From Tepidimonas sp. (GTDB lineage: Bacteria > Pseudomonadota > Gammaproteobacteria > Burkholderiales > Burkholderiaceae_C): DNA of 8,835 nt. The notes under the pieces are model-generated. The model did no database searches, was not told the DNA's origin, and was given only the letters and a program-made list of their open reading frames with translations. Made by a program: the position numbers and the translations under genes. Positions within the stretch are counted from its first letter, which is position 1; every line of letters begins with the position of its first letter. The stretch covers positions 1 to 8,835 of the forward strand of contig JANWZF010000285.1 of assembly GCA_025054905.1 (NCBI GenBank), written 5' to 3'. Below, in pieces: positions 1 to 8,642 of the stretch.

Positions 1-1358
1 AGCGGCTGGCGCAGGAGTTGCCGCCGCAGCAGGTCAACACCTGGCTGCGGCCGTTGACCGCGCGCGTCAGCGAGGACGGCGCGCGCGTGACGCTGGCGGT
101 GGCCAACCGCTTCAAGCTCGACTGGGTGCGGGCGCAGTACGCCGGCCGCATCGGTGCGGCGCTGCAGGAGCTGGCCGGCCGTGCGGTGACGCTGGAGCTG
201 GTGCTGGCCCCGCGCGAAAGTCCGGCCGTTGCGCCGCGGCCTGCAGCCGGGCGGTCTGCCGCGCGGCCCATGTTCACCGAGGGCACGCTGCCGCCCCTGG
301 CCGAGCCGGCGTCGCCGGAGCCCGCCGCCGCCGAGCACCGCACGCGCCTGAATCCGGCGCTGACCTTTGCGACGCTGGTGGAGGGCTCGGCCAACCGCAT
401 GGCGCGCGCGGCGGCCATGCATGTGGCGGCCAGCCCCGGTCAGCTGTACAACCCGCTGTTCATCTATGGCGGCGTGGGGCTGGGCAAGACGCACCTGGTG
501 CACGCCATCGGCAACCAGCTGCTGGCCGAGCGCCCCGAGGCCAGGGTGCTCTACATCCACGCCGAGCAGTTCGTCTCGGACGTGGTCAAGTCCTACCAGC
601 GCAAGACGTTCGATGCCTTCAAGCAGCGCTACCACAACCTGGACCTGCTGCTGATCGACGACGTGCAGTTCTTTGCCAACAAGGACCGCACGCAGGAGGA
701 GTTTTTCAACGCCTTCGAGGCGCTGCTGGCCAAGAAGAGCCACATCGTGATGACCAGCGACACCTACCCCAAGGGGTTGACCGACATTCACGAGCGCCTG
801 GTGTCGCGCTTTGACTCGGGGCTGACGGTGGCCATCGAGCCGCCCGAGCTGGAGATGCGCGTGGCCATTCTGCTGGCCAAGGCGCAGGCCGAAGGGGTGG
901 CCATGCCCGAGGACGTGGCGTTTTTCGTGGCCAAGAACGTGCGCTCCAACGTGCGCGAGCTCGAAGGCGCGCTGCGCAAGATCCTGGCCTACGCCCGCTT
1001 CAACCAGAAGGACATTTCGATTGCGGTGGCGCGCGAGGCGCTCAAGGATCTGCTCAGCATCCAGAACCGGCAGATCAGCGTCGAAAACATCCAGAAGACG
1101 GTGGCCGACTTCTACAAGATCAAGGTCGCCGACATGTATTCCAAGAAGCGGCCGGCCAATATTGCGCGGCCGCGCCAGATCGCGATGTACCTGGCCAAGG
1201 AGCTGACGCAGAAGAGCCTGCCGGAAATCGGCGAGCTTTTTGGCGGGCGCGACCACACCACCGTGCTGCACGCGGTGCGCAAGATCGCCGCCGAACGCCA
1301 GGTCGACAGCGAACTCAACCAGCAGCTCCACGTGCTGGAGCAGACCTTGAAGGGGTGA
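1..1358 (+). CDS. dnaA: Chromosomal replication initiator protein DnaA (5'-truncated by window edge)
   Basis: DnaA is the AAA+ ATPase that binds DnaA boxes at oriC, opens the duplex and loads the replicative helicase. The reading frame is already open at the left edge: the first whole codon is at base 3 and reads RLAQELPPQQVNTWLRPL, the usual domain I motif. The TTG at 18 is therefore an internal leucine, not the start, and about a dozen N-terminal residues are missing. Domain II is a short Pro/Ala-rich linker (about 220-340). The AAA+ core follows, with Walker A GGVGLGKTH (Lys codon at 486-488), Walker B LLLIDDVQF (about 645-671), sensor 1 IVMTSD, the arginine-finger region RLVSRFDSG and sensor 2 VRELEGALRKI. 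Domain IV ends the protein with the DnaA-box-binding helix-turn-helix signature GGRDHTTVLHAVRKI (about 1243-1287). The stop lies 7 bases before dnaN, consistent with an operon. Identification is secure. Confidence 0.98.
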   Translation, partial: RLAQELPPQQVNTWLRPLTARVSEDGARVTLAVANRFKLDWVRAQYAGRIGAALQELAGRAVTLELVLAPRESPAVAPRPAAGRSAARPMFTEGTLPPLAEPASPEPAAAEHRTRLNPALTFATLVEGSANRMARAAAMHVAASPGQLYNPLFIYGGVGLGKTHLVHAIGNQLLAERPEARVLYIHAEQFVSDVVKSYQRKTFDAFKQRYHNLDLLLIDDVQFFANKDRTQEEFFNAFEALLAKKSHIVMTSDTYPKGLTDIHERLVSRFDSGLTVAIEPPELEMRVAILLAKAQAEGVAMPEDVAFFVAKNVRSNVRELEGALRKILAYARFNQKDISIAVAREALKDLLSIQNRQISVENIQKTVADFYKIKVADMYSKKRPANIARPRQIAMYLAKELTQKSLPEIGELFGGRDHTTVLHAVRKIAAERQVDSELNQQLHVLEQTLKG

Positions 1359-1365
1359 CCCAAGC

Positions 1366-2472
1366 ATGATCGTCCTGCAAGCGACGCAAGAGCGGCTGCT
1401 GGCCGCGCTGCAGTCCGTCAGCGGCATCGTCGAGCGCCGCCACACCGTACCGATCCTGGCCAACGTCCTGATCCGGCGCGAGGGGCCGCAGGTGCAGCTG
1501 ACGACCTCGGACCTGGAGATCCAGGTGCGCCTGCGCACCGAGCTGGAGGGCGAGGCGGCGGCCTTTGCCACGACGGTGGGCGCACGCAAGCTGATCGACA
1601 TCCTGCGCACGCTGCCGCCGCAGCAGACGCTGACGCTGGACGCCAGCGGCGGGCGCCTGGTGCTCAAGGCCGGCAAGAGCCGCTTCACGCTGCAGACGCT
1701 GCCGGCGGAGGACTTTCCGCTGGTGCAGGAGTCGCCGGCGTTTGGCCCGACCTTTGCGGTGCCGCAAAAAGTGCTCAAGCGGTTGCTCGGGCTGGTGACG
1801 TTTGCGATGGCGGTGCAGGACATCCGCTACTACCTCAACGGCGTGCTGTTCGTGGCCGAGGGGCAGCGGCTGACGCTGGTGGCCACCGACGGCCACCGGC
1901 TGGCGCTGGCCAGCGCCGAGCTGCAGGTGCAGGTGCCGCGCCAGGAGGTGATCCTGCCGCGCAAGACGGTGCTGGAGCTGCAGCGGCTGCTGGCCGAGCG
2001 TGACGAGCCGATCGAGATGCGCTTTGCCGCCAACCAGGCCAAGTTCACGCTGGGCGAGCTGGAGTTCGTCACCAAGCTGGTCGAAGGCAAGTTCCCGGAC
2101 TACCAGCGCGTCATCCCCACCACGCACCGCAACGTGCTGGTGCTGGGGCGCGGCGCGCTGCTGGCGGCGCTGCAGCGGGCCGCCATCATGACCAGCGACA
2201 AGTTCAAGGGCGTGCGGTTGCACCTGGAGCCGGGGCTGCTGCAGGTGGCGGCCAACAACGCCGAGCAGGAGGAGGCGGTCGACGAGCTGGACGTCGAATA
2301 CACCGGCGACGTCATCGACATCGGCTTCAACGTGCAGTACCTGCTGGACGTGCTGGGGGCGGTGGCGGCCGACCACGTGCGCCTCGAGCTGCAGGATGGC
2401 AATGCCTCGGCGCTGATCACCGTGCCCGGCGACGAGCACTTCAAATACGTCGTGATGCCGATGCGCATCTGA
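1366..2472 (+). CDS. dnaN: DNA polymerase III beta subunit (sliding clamp)
   Basis: This is the beta sliding clamp, a homodimeric ring around DNA that tethers DNA polymerase III and other replication and repair proteins. The product is 368 residues, close to the 366 of E. coli. It starts with MIVLQATQERLLAALQSV and has the conserved domain I stretch RRHTVPILANVLI and TTSDLEIQV, the domain II motif VATDGHRLALA (about residues 164-174), a KFPDYQRVIP motif in the domain II-III region, and the typical clamp C-terminus YVVMPMRI. The ATG at 1366 sits 7 bases after the dnaA stop. A purine-rich AAGGGG at the end of dnaA, about 11 bases upstream, is the likely ribosome-binding site. It lies between dnaA and gyrB with almost no spacing, so it is probably co-transcribed. 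A 397-residue open frame on the opposite strand is a GC-driven shadow. Confidence 0.98.
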   Translation: MIVLQATQERLLAALQSVSGIVERRHTVPILANVLIRREGPQVQLTTSDLEIQVRLRTELEGEAAAFATTVGARKLIDILRTLPPQQTLTLDASGGRLVLKAGKSRFTLQTLPAEDFPLVQESPAFGPTFAVPQKVLKRLLGLVTFAMAVQDIRYYLNGVLFVAEGQRLTLVATDGHRLALASAELQVQVPRQEVILPRKTVLELQRLLAERDEPIEMRFAANQAKFTLGELEFVTKLVEGKFPDYQRVIPTTHRNVLVLGRGALLAALQRAAIMTSDKFKGVRLHLEPGLLQVAANNAEQEEAVDELDVEYTGDVIDIGFNVQYLLDVLGAVAADHVRLELQDGNASALITVPGDEHFKYVVMPMRI

Positions 2473-2482
2473 AGACCTGTCC

Positions 2483-5048
<2,566 letters not shown>

Positions 5049-5056
<8 letters not shown>

Positions 5057-5165
5057 GCGCGGCGGCGGCTACCCACCCCGCGCACGATCCCACCATGCGC
5101 TGGGCATGCTGGCCCATTGGGGCGTGATCGTGGCCGGCGCGCGGCGCATTCTGGCGTTGGCCTGA
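5049..5165 (+). CDS. Possible small ORF (38 residues) overlapping the gyrB stop
   Basis: An ATG at 5049 lies inside the last codons of gyrB in a different frame and opens 38 codons, ending at TGA 5163-5165. The overlap with the gyrB stop (ATGTCTGA) is the arrangement that permits reinitiation by ribosomes finishing gyrB. The predicted peptide starts MSERGGGYPPRARS and then has a mildly hydrophobic stretch (GMLAHWGVIVAG), so it could associate with a membrane or simply be random GC-rich translation. No Shine-Dalgarno is visible and I recognise no family. An internal ATG at 5106 would give only 19 residues. It could also be the remnant of an eroded gene. Conservation across related genomes would be the deciding evidence; the call is speculative. 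Confidence 0.15.
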
Positions 5166-5253
5166 GCGGCGGCGCCGTTGATCCAGGGCGTGGCGAACGG
5201 CAAGCACGGTGTTGGATGCTTCAATGATTCAACAGTTGATGTAAAATAGAAGC
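5057..5253 (+). other. gyrB-arsR intergenic region
   Basis: This 197-base gap separates the replication cluster from the arsenic operon. Its first two thirds are as GC-rich as the genes. That part contains a weak hairpin (GCGCGG at 5057-5062 with CCGCGC at 5078-5083, 15-base loop) that is not followed by a T run, plus the possible small ORF. The last 50 bases or so are markedly AT-richer and carry the arsR promoter and dyads. No tRNA, repeat or insertion-sequence end is seen here. Confidence 0.7.
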
Positions 5254-5255
5254 AT
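5216..5255 (+). promoter_or_regulatory. Putative ArsR operator: nested inverted repeats at the arsR promoter
   Basis: Two nearly concentric dyads lie directly before arsR. The inner one is TCAACAGTTGA (5229-5239), a perfect 5-base inverted repeat around a central A. The outer one is ATGCTTC (5216-5222) paired with GAAGCAT (5249-5255), a perfect 7-base inverted repeat that runs into the arsR start codon. TTCAA also occurs twice, 8 bases apart (5220-5224 and 5228-5232). ArsR/SmtB dimers bind short AT-rich dyads overlapping their own promoter, so autorepression from this site is the natural inference. Which dyad is the operator cannot be told from the sequence. Confidence 0.55.
5220..5247 (+). 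promoter_or_regulatory. Putative sigma-70 promoter of the arsR-arsC-acr3 operon
   Basis: TAAAAT at 5242-5247 is a good -10 match in a locally AT-rich patch. A weak -35 (TTCAAT, 5220-5225) stands 16 bases upstream. The inner operator dyad lies between the two boxes, as expected for a repressed promoter. Transcription would begin about 7 bases after the -10, near 5254, which is essentially the arsR ATG, so the mRNA may have little or no leader. The promoter is inferred from sequence only. Confidence 0.5.
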
Positions 5256-5583
5256 GATGGACGAAGACCAAGCCCTCGCTGCCCTGGCCGCTTTGGCCCA
5301 GTCGGTGCGGTTGCGGGCCTATCGCGCGTTGGTGCAGGCGGGCCCGGATGGGCTGCCCGCGGGCGAGCTGGCCACGGCGCTGCAGGTGGCCCCCAATGCG
5401 CTGTCGTTTCACCTGAAAGAGCTGACCCATGCCGGCCTGGTATGGTCGCAGCGCCACGGGCGCCATCTGATCTACCGCGCCACGTTTGACACCATGAACG
5501 CCTTGCTGGCCTATCTCACCGAAAACTGCTGCCAGGGCCAGGCGTGCACGCCGCTGGGCGCCCGCCGTGCCTGCGTCGCCTGA
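5254..5583 (+). CDS. arsR: ArsR-family arsenite-responsive transcriptional repressor
   Basis: This 109-residue protein is a small winged-helix regulator of the ArsR/SmtB family. Such proteins repress the ars operon as dimers and leave DNA when As(III) or Sb(III) binds cysteine thiolates. The helix-turn-helix is visible at about 34-63 (LPAGELATALQVAPNALSFH followed by LKELTHAGLV), and the wing follows (WSQRHGRHLIYRA). The E. coli-type ELCVCDL metal site in the recognition region is absent. Instead Cys92, Cys93 and Cys98 cluster at the C-terminus (NCCQGQAC), with another Cys at 107. This resembles the C-terminal three-cysteine site known for Acidithiobacillus ferrooxidans ArsR. ATG 5254 is chosen as the first start; ATG 5257 is equally possible, and an AGAAG (5248-5252) sits only one or four bases upstream of them. 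Its stop precedes arsC by 35 bases and it shares the + strand with both effectors. Effector specificity is inferred from cysteines and neighbours. Confidence 0.93.
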   Translation: MMDEDQALAALAALAQSVRLRAYRALVQAGPDGLPAGELATALQVAPNALSFHLKELTHAGLVWSQRHGRHLIYRATFDTMNALLAYLTENCCQGQACTPLGARRACVA

Positions 5584-5606
5584 TGCGCATCCCCACCTCC
5601 CCATCC

Positions 5607-5611
5607 AGGAG
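5607..5611 (+). promoter_or_regulatory. Ribosome-binding site deciding the arsC start
   Basis: AGGAG stands 7 bases before ATG 5619 and is the only good Shine-Dalgarno in the arsR-arsC junction. It favours ATG 5619 over the in-frame ATG 5583, which overlaps the arsR stop as TGATG. Confidence 0.8.
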
Positions 5612-5618
5612 TCAATCC

Positions 5619-6140
5619 ATGACAGAGCGTTGCCTAAACGTGCTGTTTTTGTGTACCCACAACTCCGCCCGCAGCATCCTGGCCGAGGCGCTGCTCAACC
5701 ACCTGGGCCAGGGGCGCTGTCGGGCCTATTCCGCGGGCAGCAGCCCGCGCCCGAACCAGCAGCCCCACCCGCTGGCCCTGGCCGTGCTGCGCGAAGCCGG
5801 CATCGCCACCGACGGATTGCGCAGCAAGAGCTGGGACGAGTTCGCCGGCCCCGGCGCACCCGCGATGGACGTGATCATCACCGTCTGCGACAACGCAGCG
5901 GGGGAGGTCTGCCCGGTCTGGCCGGGCCACCCGGTGCGGGTGCACTGGGGGCATCCGGATCCGTCGGCCGGTGAAGCCGCCGAGGCGCAGAAGTTGCAGG
6001 CGTTTCGCCAGGTGCGCGACCGCATGCAGCACGCGCTGCGGGCCTGGCTGACGCAGGCGCCGCCGGCGGGGGCCGATGCGGCCGCGTTGCAGCGCTGGGC
6101 GCAGGCGCTGCGCAGTCCCACCTTGCAGGTCGAGCCATGA
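5619..6140 (+). CDS. arsC: Arsenate reductase, low-molecular-weight protein tyrosine phosphatase type
   Basis: This cytoplasmic enzyme reduces arsenate to arsenite so that the efflux carrier can export it. The 173-residue product has the LMW-PTP fold signature: the phosphate loop CTHNSARS with Cys12 and Arg18 (CX5R) just after the first strand LNVLFL, and a general-acid Asp114 in HWGHPDPS. Two further cysteines, Cys90 and Cys98 (TVC...EVCP), sit where thioredoxin-coupled ArsC enzymes carry the redox cysteines that resolve the Cys-As intermediate, so thioredoxin or a similar thiol system is the likely reductant. They argue against a plain tyrosine phosphatase. The C-terminal 25 residues or so are an Ala/Gln-rich helix-like extension. 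The frame is open upstream of 5619, but the Shine-Dalgarno and the short distance to the P-loop fix the start. Its stop overlaps the acr3 start by four bases (ATGA), which suggests translational coupling. Confidence 0.93.
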   Translation: MTERCLNVLFLCTHNSARSILAEALLNHLGQGRCRAYSAGSSPRPNQQPHPLALAVLREAGIATDGLRSKSWDEFAGPGAPAMDVIITVCDNAAGEVCPVWPGHPVRVHWGHPDPSAGEAAEAQKLQAFRQVRDRMQHALRAWLTQAPPAGADAAALQRWAQALRSPTLQVEP

Positions 6141-7225
6141 GCGTCCAGTGCGAGACCGCCGCCCGCCGGGCGGCCGCCGCGCCGATGAGCGTTTTCGAGC
6201 GCTACCTCACGCTCTGGGTCGCGATCGCCATGGGGGTGGGGGTGGCCCTCGGGCAAGGGTGGCCGGGTCTGTTCCAGGCGATCGGGCGGCTGGAGGTGGC
6301 CCGCGTCAACCTGCCCGTCGGCGTGCTCATCTGGGTGATGATCATCCCGATGCTGGCGAAGGTGGACCTGGGGGCGCTTGGGCAGGTGCGCCACCACGTG
6401 CGCGGCATCGGGGTGACGCTGTTGGTCAACTGGCTGGTCAAGCCGTTTTCGATGGCCTTGCTGGCCTGGCTGTTCGTGCGCCAGTGGTTGGCACCGTGGT
6501 TGCCGGCGCAGCAGATCGACAGCTATGTCGCCGGCCTGATCCTGCTGGCTGCGGCGCCGTGCACGGCAATGGTGTTCGTCTGGAGCCGATTGAGCGGCGG
6601 AGACCCCTTGTTCACGCTGTCGCAGGTGGCCCTCAACGACACCATCATGGTGGTGGCCTTCGCGCCGCTGGTGGGCGTTTTGCTGGGATTGTCGGCCATC
6701 ACCGTGCCCTGGGATACCTTGCTCGTCTCGGTGGGCCTGTACATCGTGGTGCCGGTGCTGCTGGCGCAGACGTGGCGGCGTTGGCTGCTGGCACGCGGCC
6801 CGCAGGCGCTGCAGGACGCGATGCGGCGCACCGAGCCGTGGTCGATCGCGGCCCTGCTGGCCACGCTGGTGCTGCTGTTTGCCTTTCAGGGTGAGCAGAT
6901 CCTGCGCCAGCCGCTCGTGATGGCGTTGCTGGCGGTGCCGATCGTCATCCAGGTGGTGTTCAACGCCGGTTTGGCCTATCTGCTCAACCGCTGGGTGGGG
7001 GAGGTGCACAGCGTGGCCGCCCCGTCGGCGTTGATCGGGGCGTCCAATTTTTTCGAGCTGGCGGTGGCCACCGCGATCAGTCTGTTTGGATTCGAGTCCG
7101 GGGCCGCCCTGGCCACCGTGGTGGGGGTGCTGATCGAAGTCCCGCTGATGCTGGCGGTGGTGGCGGTGGTCAACCGCACGCGCGCCTGGTACGAGCGGGG
7201 GGTGGCCAGGATCCCCGCGGGCTGA
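6137..7225 (+). CDS. acr3: Arsenite efflux transporter, ACR3 family
   Basis: This is an inner-membrane carrier of the ACR3 (BART superfamily) type that expels As(III) using the proton-motive force, completing the resistance pathway begun by ArsC. The 362-residue product has about ten hydrophobic segments, at roughly 24-40, 58-73, 90-115, 131-150, 165-186, 190-213, 236-252, 258-283, 296-318 and 322-346. Family landmarks are the start SVFERYLTLWV, the essential cysteine in AAAPCTAMVFVWSRLSGGDP (Cys142) and the conserved glutamate in GASNFFELAVATAISLFG (Glu307). It is unrelated to the ArsB family despite the same role. ATG 6137 overlaps the arsC stop and gives a 16-residue hydrophilic N-terminal extension with Cys5. 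An in-frame ATG at 6185 would begin directly at MSVFERY, the usual family start, and cannot be excluded. The gene ends the ars operon, facing the cytochrome operon tail to tail. Confidence 0.94.
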   Translation: MSVQCETAARRAAAAPMSVFERYLTLWVAIAMGVGVALGQGWPGLFQAIGRLEVARVNLPVGVLIWVMIIPMLAKVDLGALGQVRHHVRGIGVTLLVNWLVKPFSMALLAWLFVRQWLAPWLPAQQIDSYVAGLILLAAAPCTAMVFVWSRLSGGDPLFTLSQVALNDTIMVVAFAPLVGVLLGLSAITVPWDTLLVSVGLYIVVPVLLAQTWRRWLLARGPQALQDAMRRTEPWSIAALLATLVLLFAFQGEQILRQPLVMALLAVPIVIQVVFNAGLAYLLNRWVGEVHSVAAPSALIGASNFFELAVATAISLFGFESGAALATVVGVLIEVPLMLAVVAVVNRTRAWYERGVARIPAG

Positions 7226-7265
7226 CGAGGCGGGCAGCTTGCGCGCCCTCCGACGGTGGCGTGGA
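7226..7265. other. Convergent intergenic gap between acr3 and the cytochrome operon
   Basis: Only 40 bases separate the acr3 stop (+ strand) from the cytochrome b stop (- strand). A possible short stem (GGGC with GCCC, inside 7226-7252) is present, but there is no T run in either direction, so no intrinsic terminator can be supported. Termination is either Rho-dependent or transcripts overlap. Confidence 0.6.
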
Positions 7266-8060
7266 TCAGTCGTCCTCGTCGTCGTGCGAACGGGGGCGGG
7301 TGGTGAGGGTGATGCCGGGGCCCGAGGTCGCTCGGATGCCAGGCTCGACCGCCTGCGGCGCGTGTTGCCACTCCCACCCCCAGTACGCCAGCACCGCCAG
7401 CACCAGCAGCAGGGCCAGCCCACCATGGTTGCGCGTGACCAGATCCGGGCCGCGGCCCGCCACCCGTCCGGTCAGCATGGGCCGCGCCAGGTTCTGCCGG
7501 CGCCACACGCTGAGTGTGGCCAGCAGCCCCAAGTGCGCCAGCACCAGCGCGAGCATGCCGTTGCCGAACAACTCGTGCACCTCTTCCAGCCACTCGCCGC
7601 CCCAGTCATGAAAGGTGGCCACGCCGCTGATCACCAGCGGCGGCACCGCCAGCAGCAGCGCGGCGACGACACCGGCCAGTGCCAGGTTCTGGCCTTGCCG
7701 GCCGGCGCCGGCCAGCGCATTCCCATCTCCGGCGCGCAGCGCCTGCAGCGTGGCGCGCGCCCACGCCGGGCCCGCGGCGAGCTTGCGTGCCAGTGCCGCC
7801 AGCCGCACGTGGCGCGGGCCGACGAGGCCGTACAGCACGCGCCAGCCCAGCAAGCCGGCCATCGTGTAGCCGAGCACGACGTGCACCAGCCGCCAGCGCT
7901 CGCCGTCGGCCGTGAGGTAGGCGCCGACAAAGCTGAGCGCGAACAGCCAGTGGAAGGCGCGCGTCGGCGCGTCGGTGACGCGCCGGCTGGGAGACGGCGG
8001 GGTGGCTTCAGCGGCGCCGGGGGCGCGCTCGGGCGTGTTGGGGCGGGTCGTGGCGAACAT
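7266..8060 (-). CDS. Membrane cytochrome b561-type protein of the SHP/DHC operon
   Basis: This 264-residue protein looks like a dihaem, cytochrome b561-type (Ni/Fe-hydrogenase b-subunit-like) membrane protein that would oxidise quinol and pass electrons to a periplasmic cytochrome c. After a 30-residue polar N-terminus come hydrophobic segments at about 35-50, 57-80, 127-147, 165-186 and 213-230. Candidate haem-ligand histidines are His37 (RAFHWLF), His60 (LVHVVLGY), His162 (EEVHELFGN) and His176 (LAHLGLL). The last segment and the tail after it (residues 231-264), ending in an acidic HDDEDD, extend beyond the four-helix core. The start is set by ATG 8060, with GGAG 8 bases upstream on the minus strand. 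The frame stays open through dhc as a shadow, so the longer 403-codon reading is not real. It follows dhc by 23 bases and is the last gene of the operon. The gene is sometimes called cytb; the family call is solid, the partner assignment inferred. Confidence 0.88.
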   Translation of the reverse strand: MFATTRPNTPERAPGAAEATPPSPSRRVTDAPTRAFHWLFALSFVGAYLTADGERWRLVHVVLGYTMAGLLGWRVLYGLVGPRHVRLAALARKLAAGPAWARATLQALRAGDGNALAGAGRQGQNLALAGVVAALLLAVPPLVISGVATFHDWGGEWLEEVHELFGNGMLALVLAHLGLLATLSVWRRQNLARPMLTGRVAGRGPDLVTRNHGGLALLLVLAVLAYWGWEWQHAPQAVEPGIRATSGPGITLTTRPRSHDDEDD

Positions 8061-8068
8061 GGTGCTGG

Positions 8069-8072
8069 CTCC
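8069..8072 (-). promoter_or_regulatory. Ribosome-binding site deciding the cytochrome b start
   Basis: Read on the minus strand this is GGAG, 8 bases before ATG 8060 and inside the 23-base gap after the dhc stop. It supports ATG 8060 against the much longer upstream open frame. Confidence 0.7.
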
Positions 8073-8083
8073 GGAAAAAGAGA

Positions 8084-8608
8084 TCAGTCGTCCAGGAAGG
8101 CGTGGCGGTAGCGCGCCGGCAGGCCGGCGGGGATGCGCAGGTCGTGCTCGTCGAAACGGCCCTGCTCGGCGCCACCGTGGCAGGCGGCACAGTTGGCCGC
8201 GCTCTTGACGCTGGGCAGGCGCCAGACGACCTCGTCGAGCTTGCGGTGTTTGCGCTCGAACCAGTCGCTGCGCGTGATGCGGTCCTGCGGCGGTGGCTCC
8301 CGGCCGACGCGCCGACCGGTGCCGGCGTGCGTCAGCAGCCAGGCGCTCAATTGCTGCACGGTGGCCGCATCGAGCGAGGCATCGGTCCCGTAGTGGTGCT
8401 GCAGGCCGCTCATCAGCCGCTGCCACGAGGCTGCCGGCAGCAGCCCCGGCGGGTAGGCAACGTGGCAGGCACCGCATTCGCTGCGGTAGGCGGGCGGCAC
8501 CTGGGCTGGCAGGCGCACGCCATCGGCCAGCGCAGGCAGCGCAGCCAGCGTGACCAGCAGCAGCGCGGCCAGCCGCTGGGGATGCGCGGAAGTCGGGCGG
8601 GCGGGCAT
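8084..8608 (-). CDS. dhc: Periplasmic dihaem cytochrome c (DHC family)
   Basis: This 174-residue secreted cytochrome is of the DHC family, known as the electron donor to SHP in Rhodobacter and Shewanella. The N-terminus (residues 1-28) is a signal peptide with a short basic region, a hydrophobic core LAALLLVTLAALPALA and a likely cleavage after Ala28. Two c-type haem sites follow, CGACH at 45-49 and CAACH at 140-144. Family features are the PPAYRSECGACHVAYPPGLLP start, the helical stretch SWQRLMSGLQHHYGTDASLD, and the later ITRSDWFERKH and WRLPSVKSAANCAACH. Other histidines (71, 72, 94, 121, 155, 169) could serve as sixth ligands. ATG 8608 has GGAG 8 bases upstream. It lies 34 bases downstream of the SHP-like gene and 23 upstream of the cytochrome b gene, all on the minus strand, so it should sit between the membrane quinol-side protein and the soluble acceptor. 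Confidence 0.93.
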   Translation of the reverse strand: MPARPTSAHPQRLAALLLVTLAALPALADGVRLPAQVPPAYRSECGACHVAYPPGLLPAASWQRLMSGLQHHYGTDASLDAATVQQLSAWLLTHAGTGRRVGREPPPQDRITRSDWFERKHRKLDEVVWRLPSVKSAANCAACHGGAEQGRFDEHDLRIPAGLPARYRHAFLDD

Positions 8609-8616
8609 GATCGGGT

Positions 8617-8620
8617 CTCC
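8617..8620 (-). promoter_or_regulatory. Ribosome-binding site of dhc
   Basis: On the minus strand this reads GGAG, 8 bases before ATG 8608, in the 34-base gap after the upstream cytochrome stop. It supports the chosen start, which also gives a complete signal peptide. Confidence 0.65.
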
Positions 8621-8642
8621 AGGAAGTGGGGGAGGGGGCGGC

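Noticed and set aside
5057..5083. Hairpin after gyrB (GCGCGG / CCGCGC) as an intrinsic terminator
   Set aside because: The loop is 15 bases, the stem is only 6 base pairs and no T run follows; such stems are common by chance at this GC content.
5544..5618. Longer arsC start inside arsR, or ATG 5583
   Set aside because: The upstream part has no similarity to ArsC and would place the P-loop cysteine too far from the N-terminus. AGGAG at 5607-5611 points to ATG 5619.
5726..7426. 566-codon minus-strand open frame opposite arsC and acr3
   Set aside because: The translation is rich in Arg, Gln, His and Pro without recognisable motifs, while the plus strand encodes ArsC and Acr3 with all family residues. 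It is a codon-bias shadow.
7239..8111. 290-codon plus-strand open frame
   Set aside because: It is antisense to the cytochrome b gene, is rich in Arg/Gln/Ala and has no domain or ribosome-binding site.
8061..8477. N-terminal extension of the cytochrome b frame to 403 codons
   Set aside because: It runs through dhc in another frame and encodes nothing recognisable. ATG 8060 has its own Shine-Dalgarno and the product then fits the b561 family.
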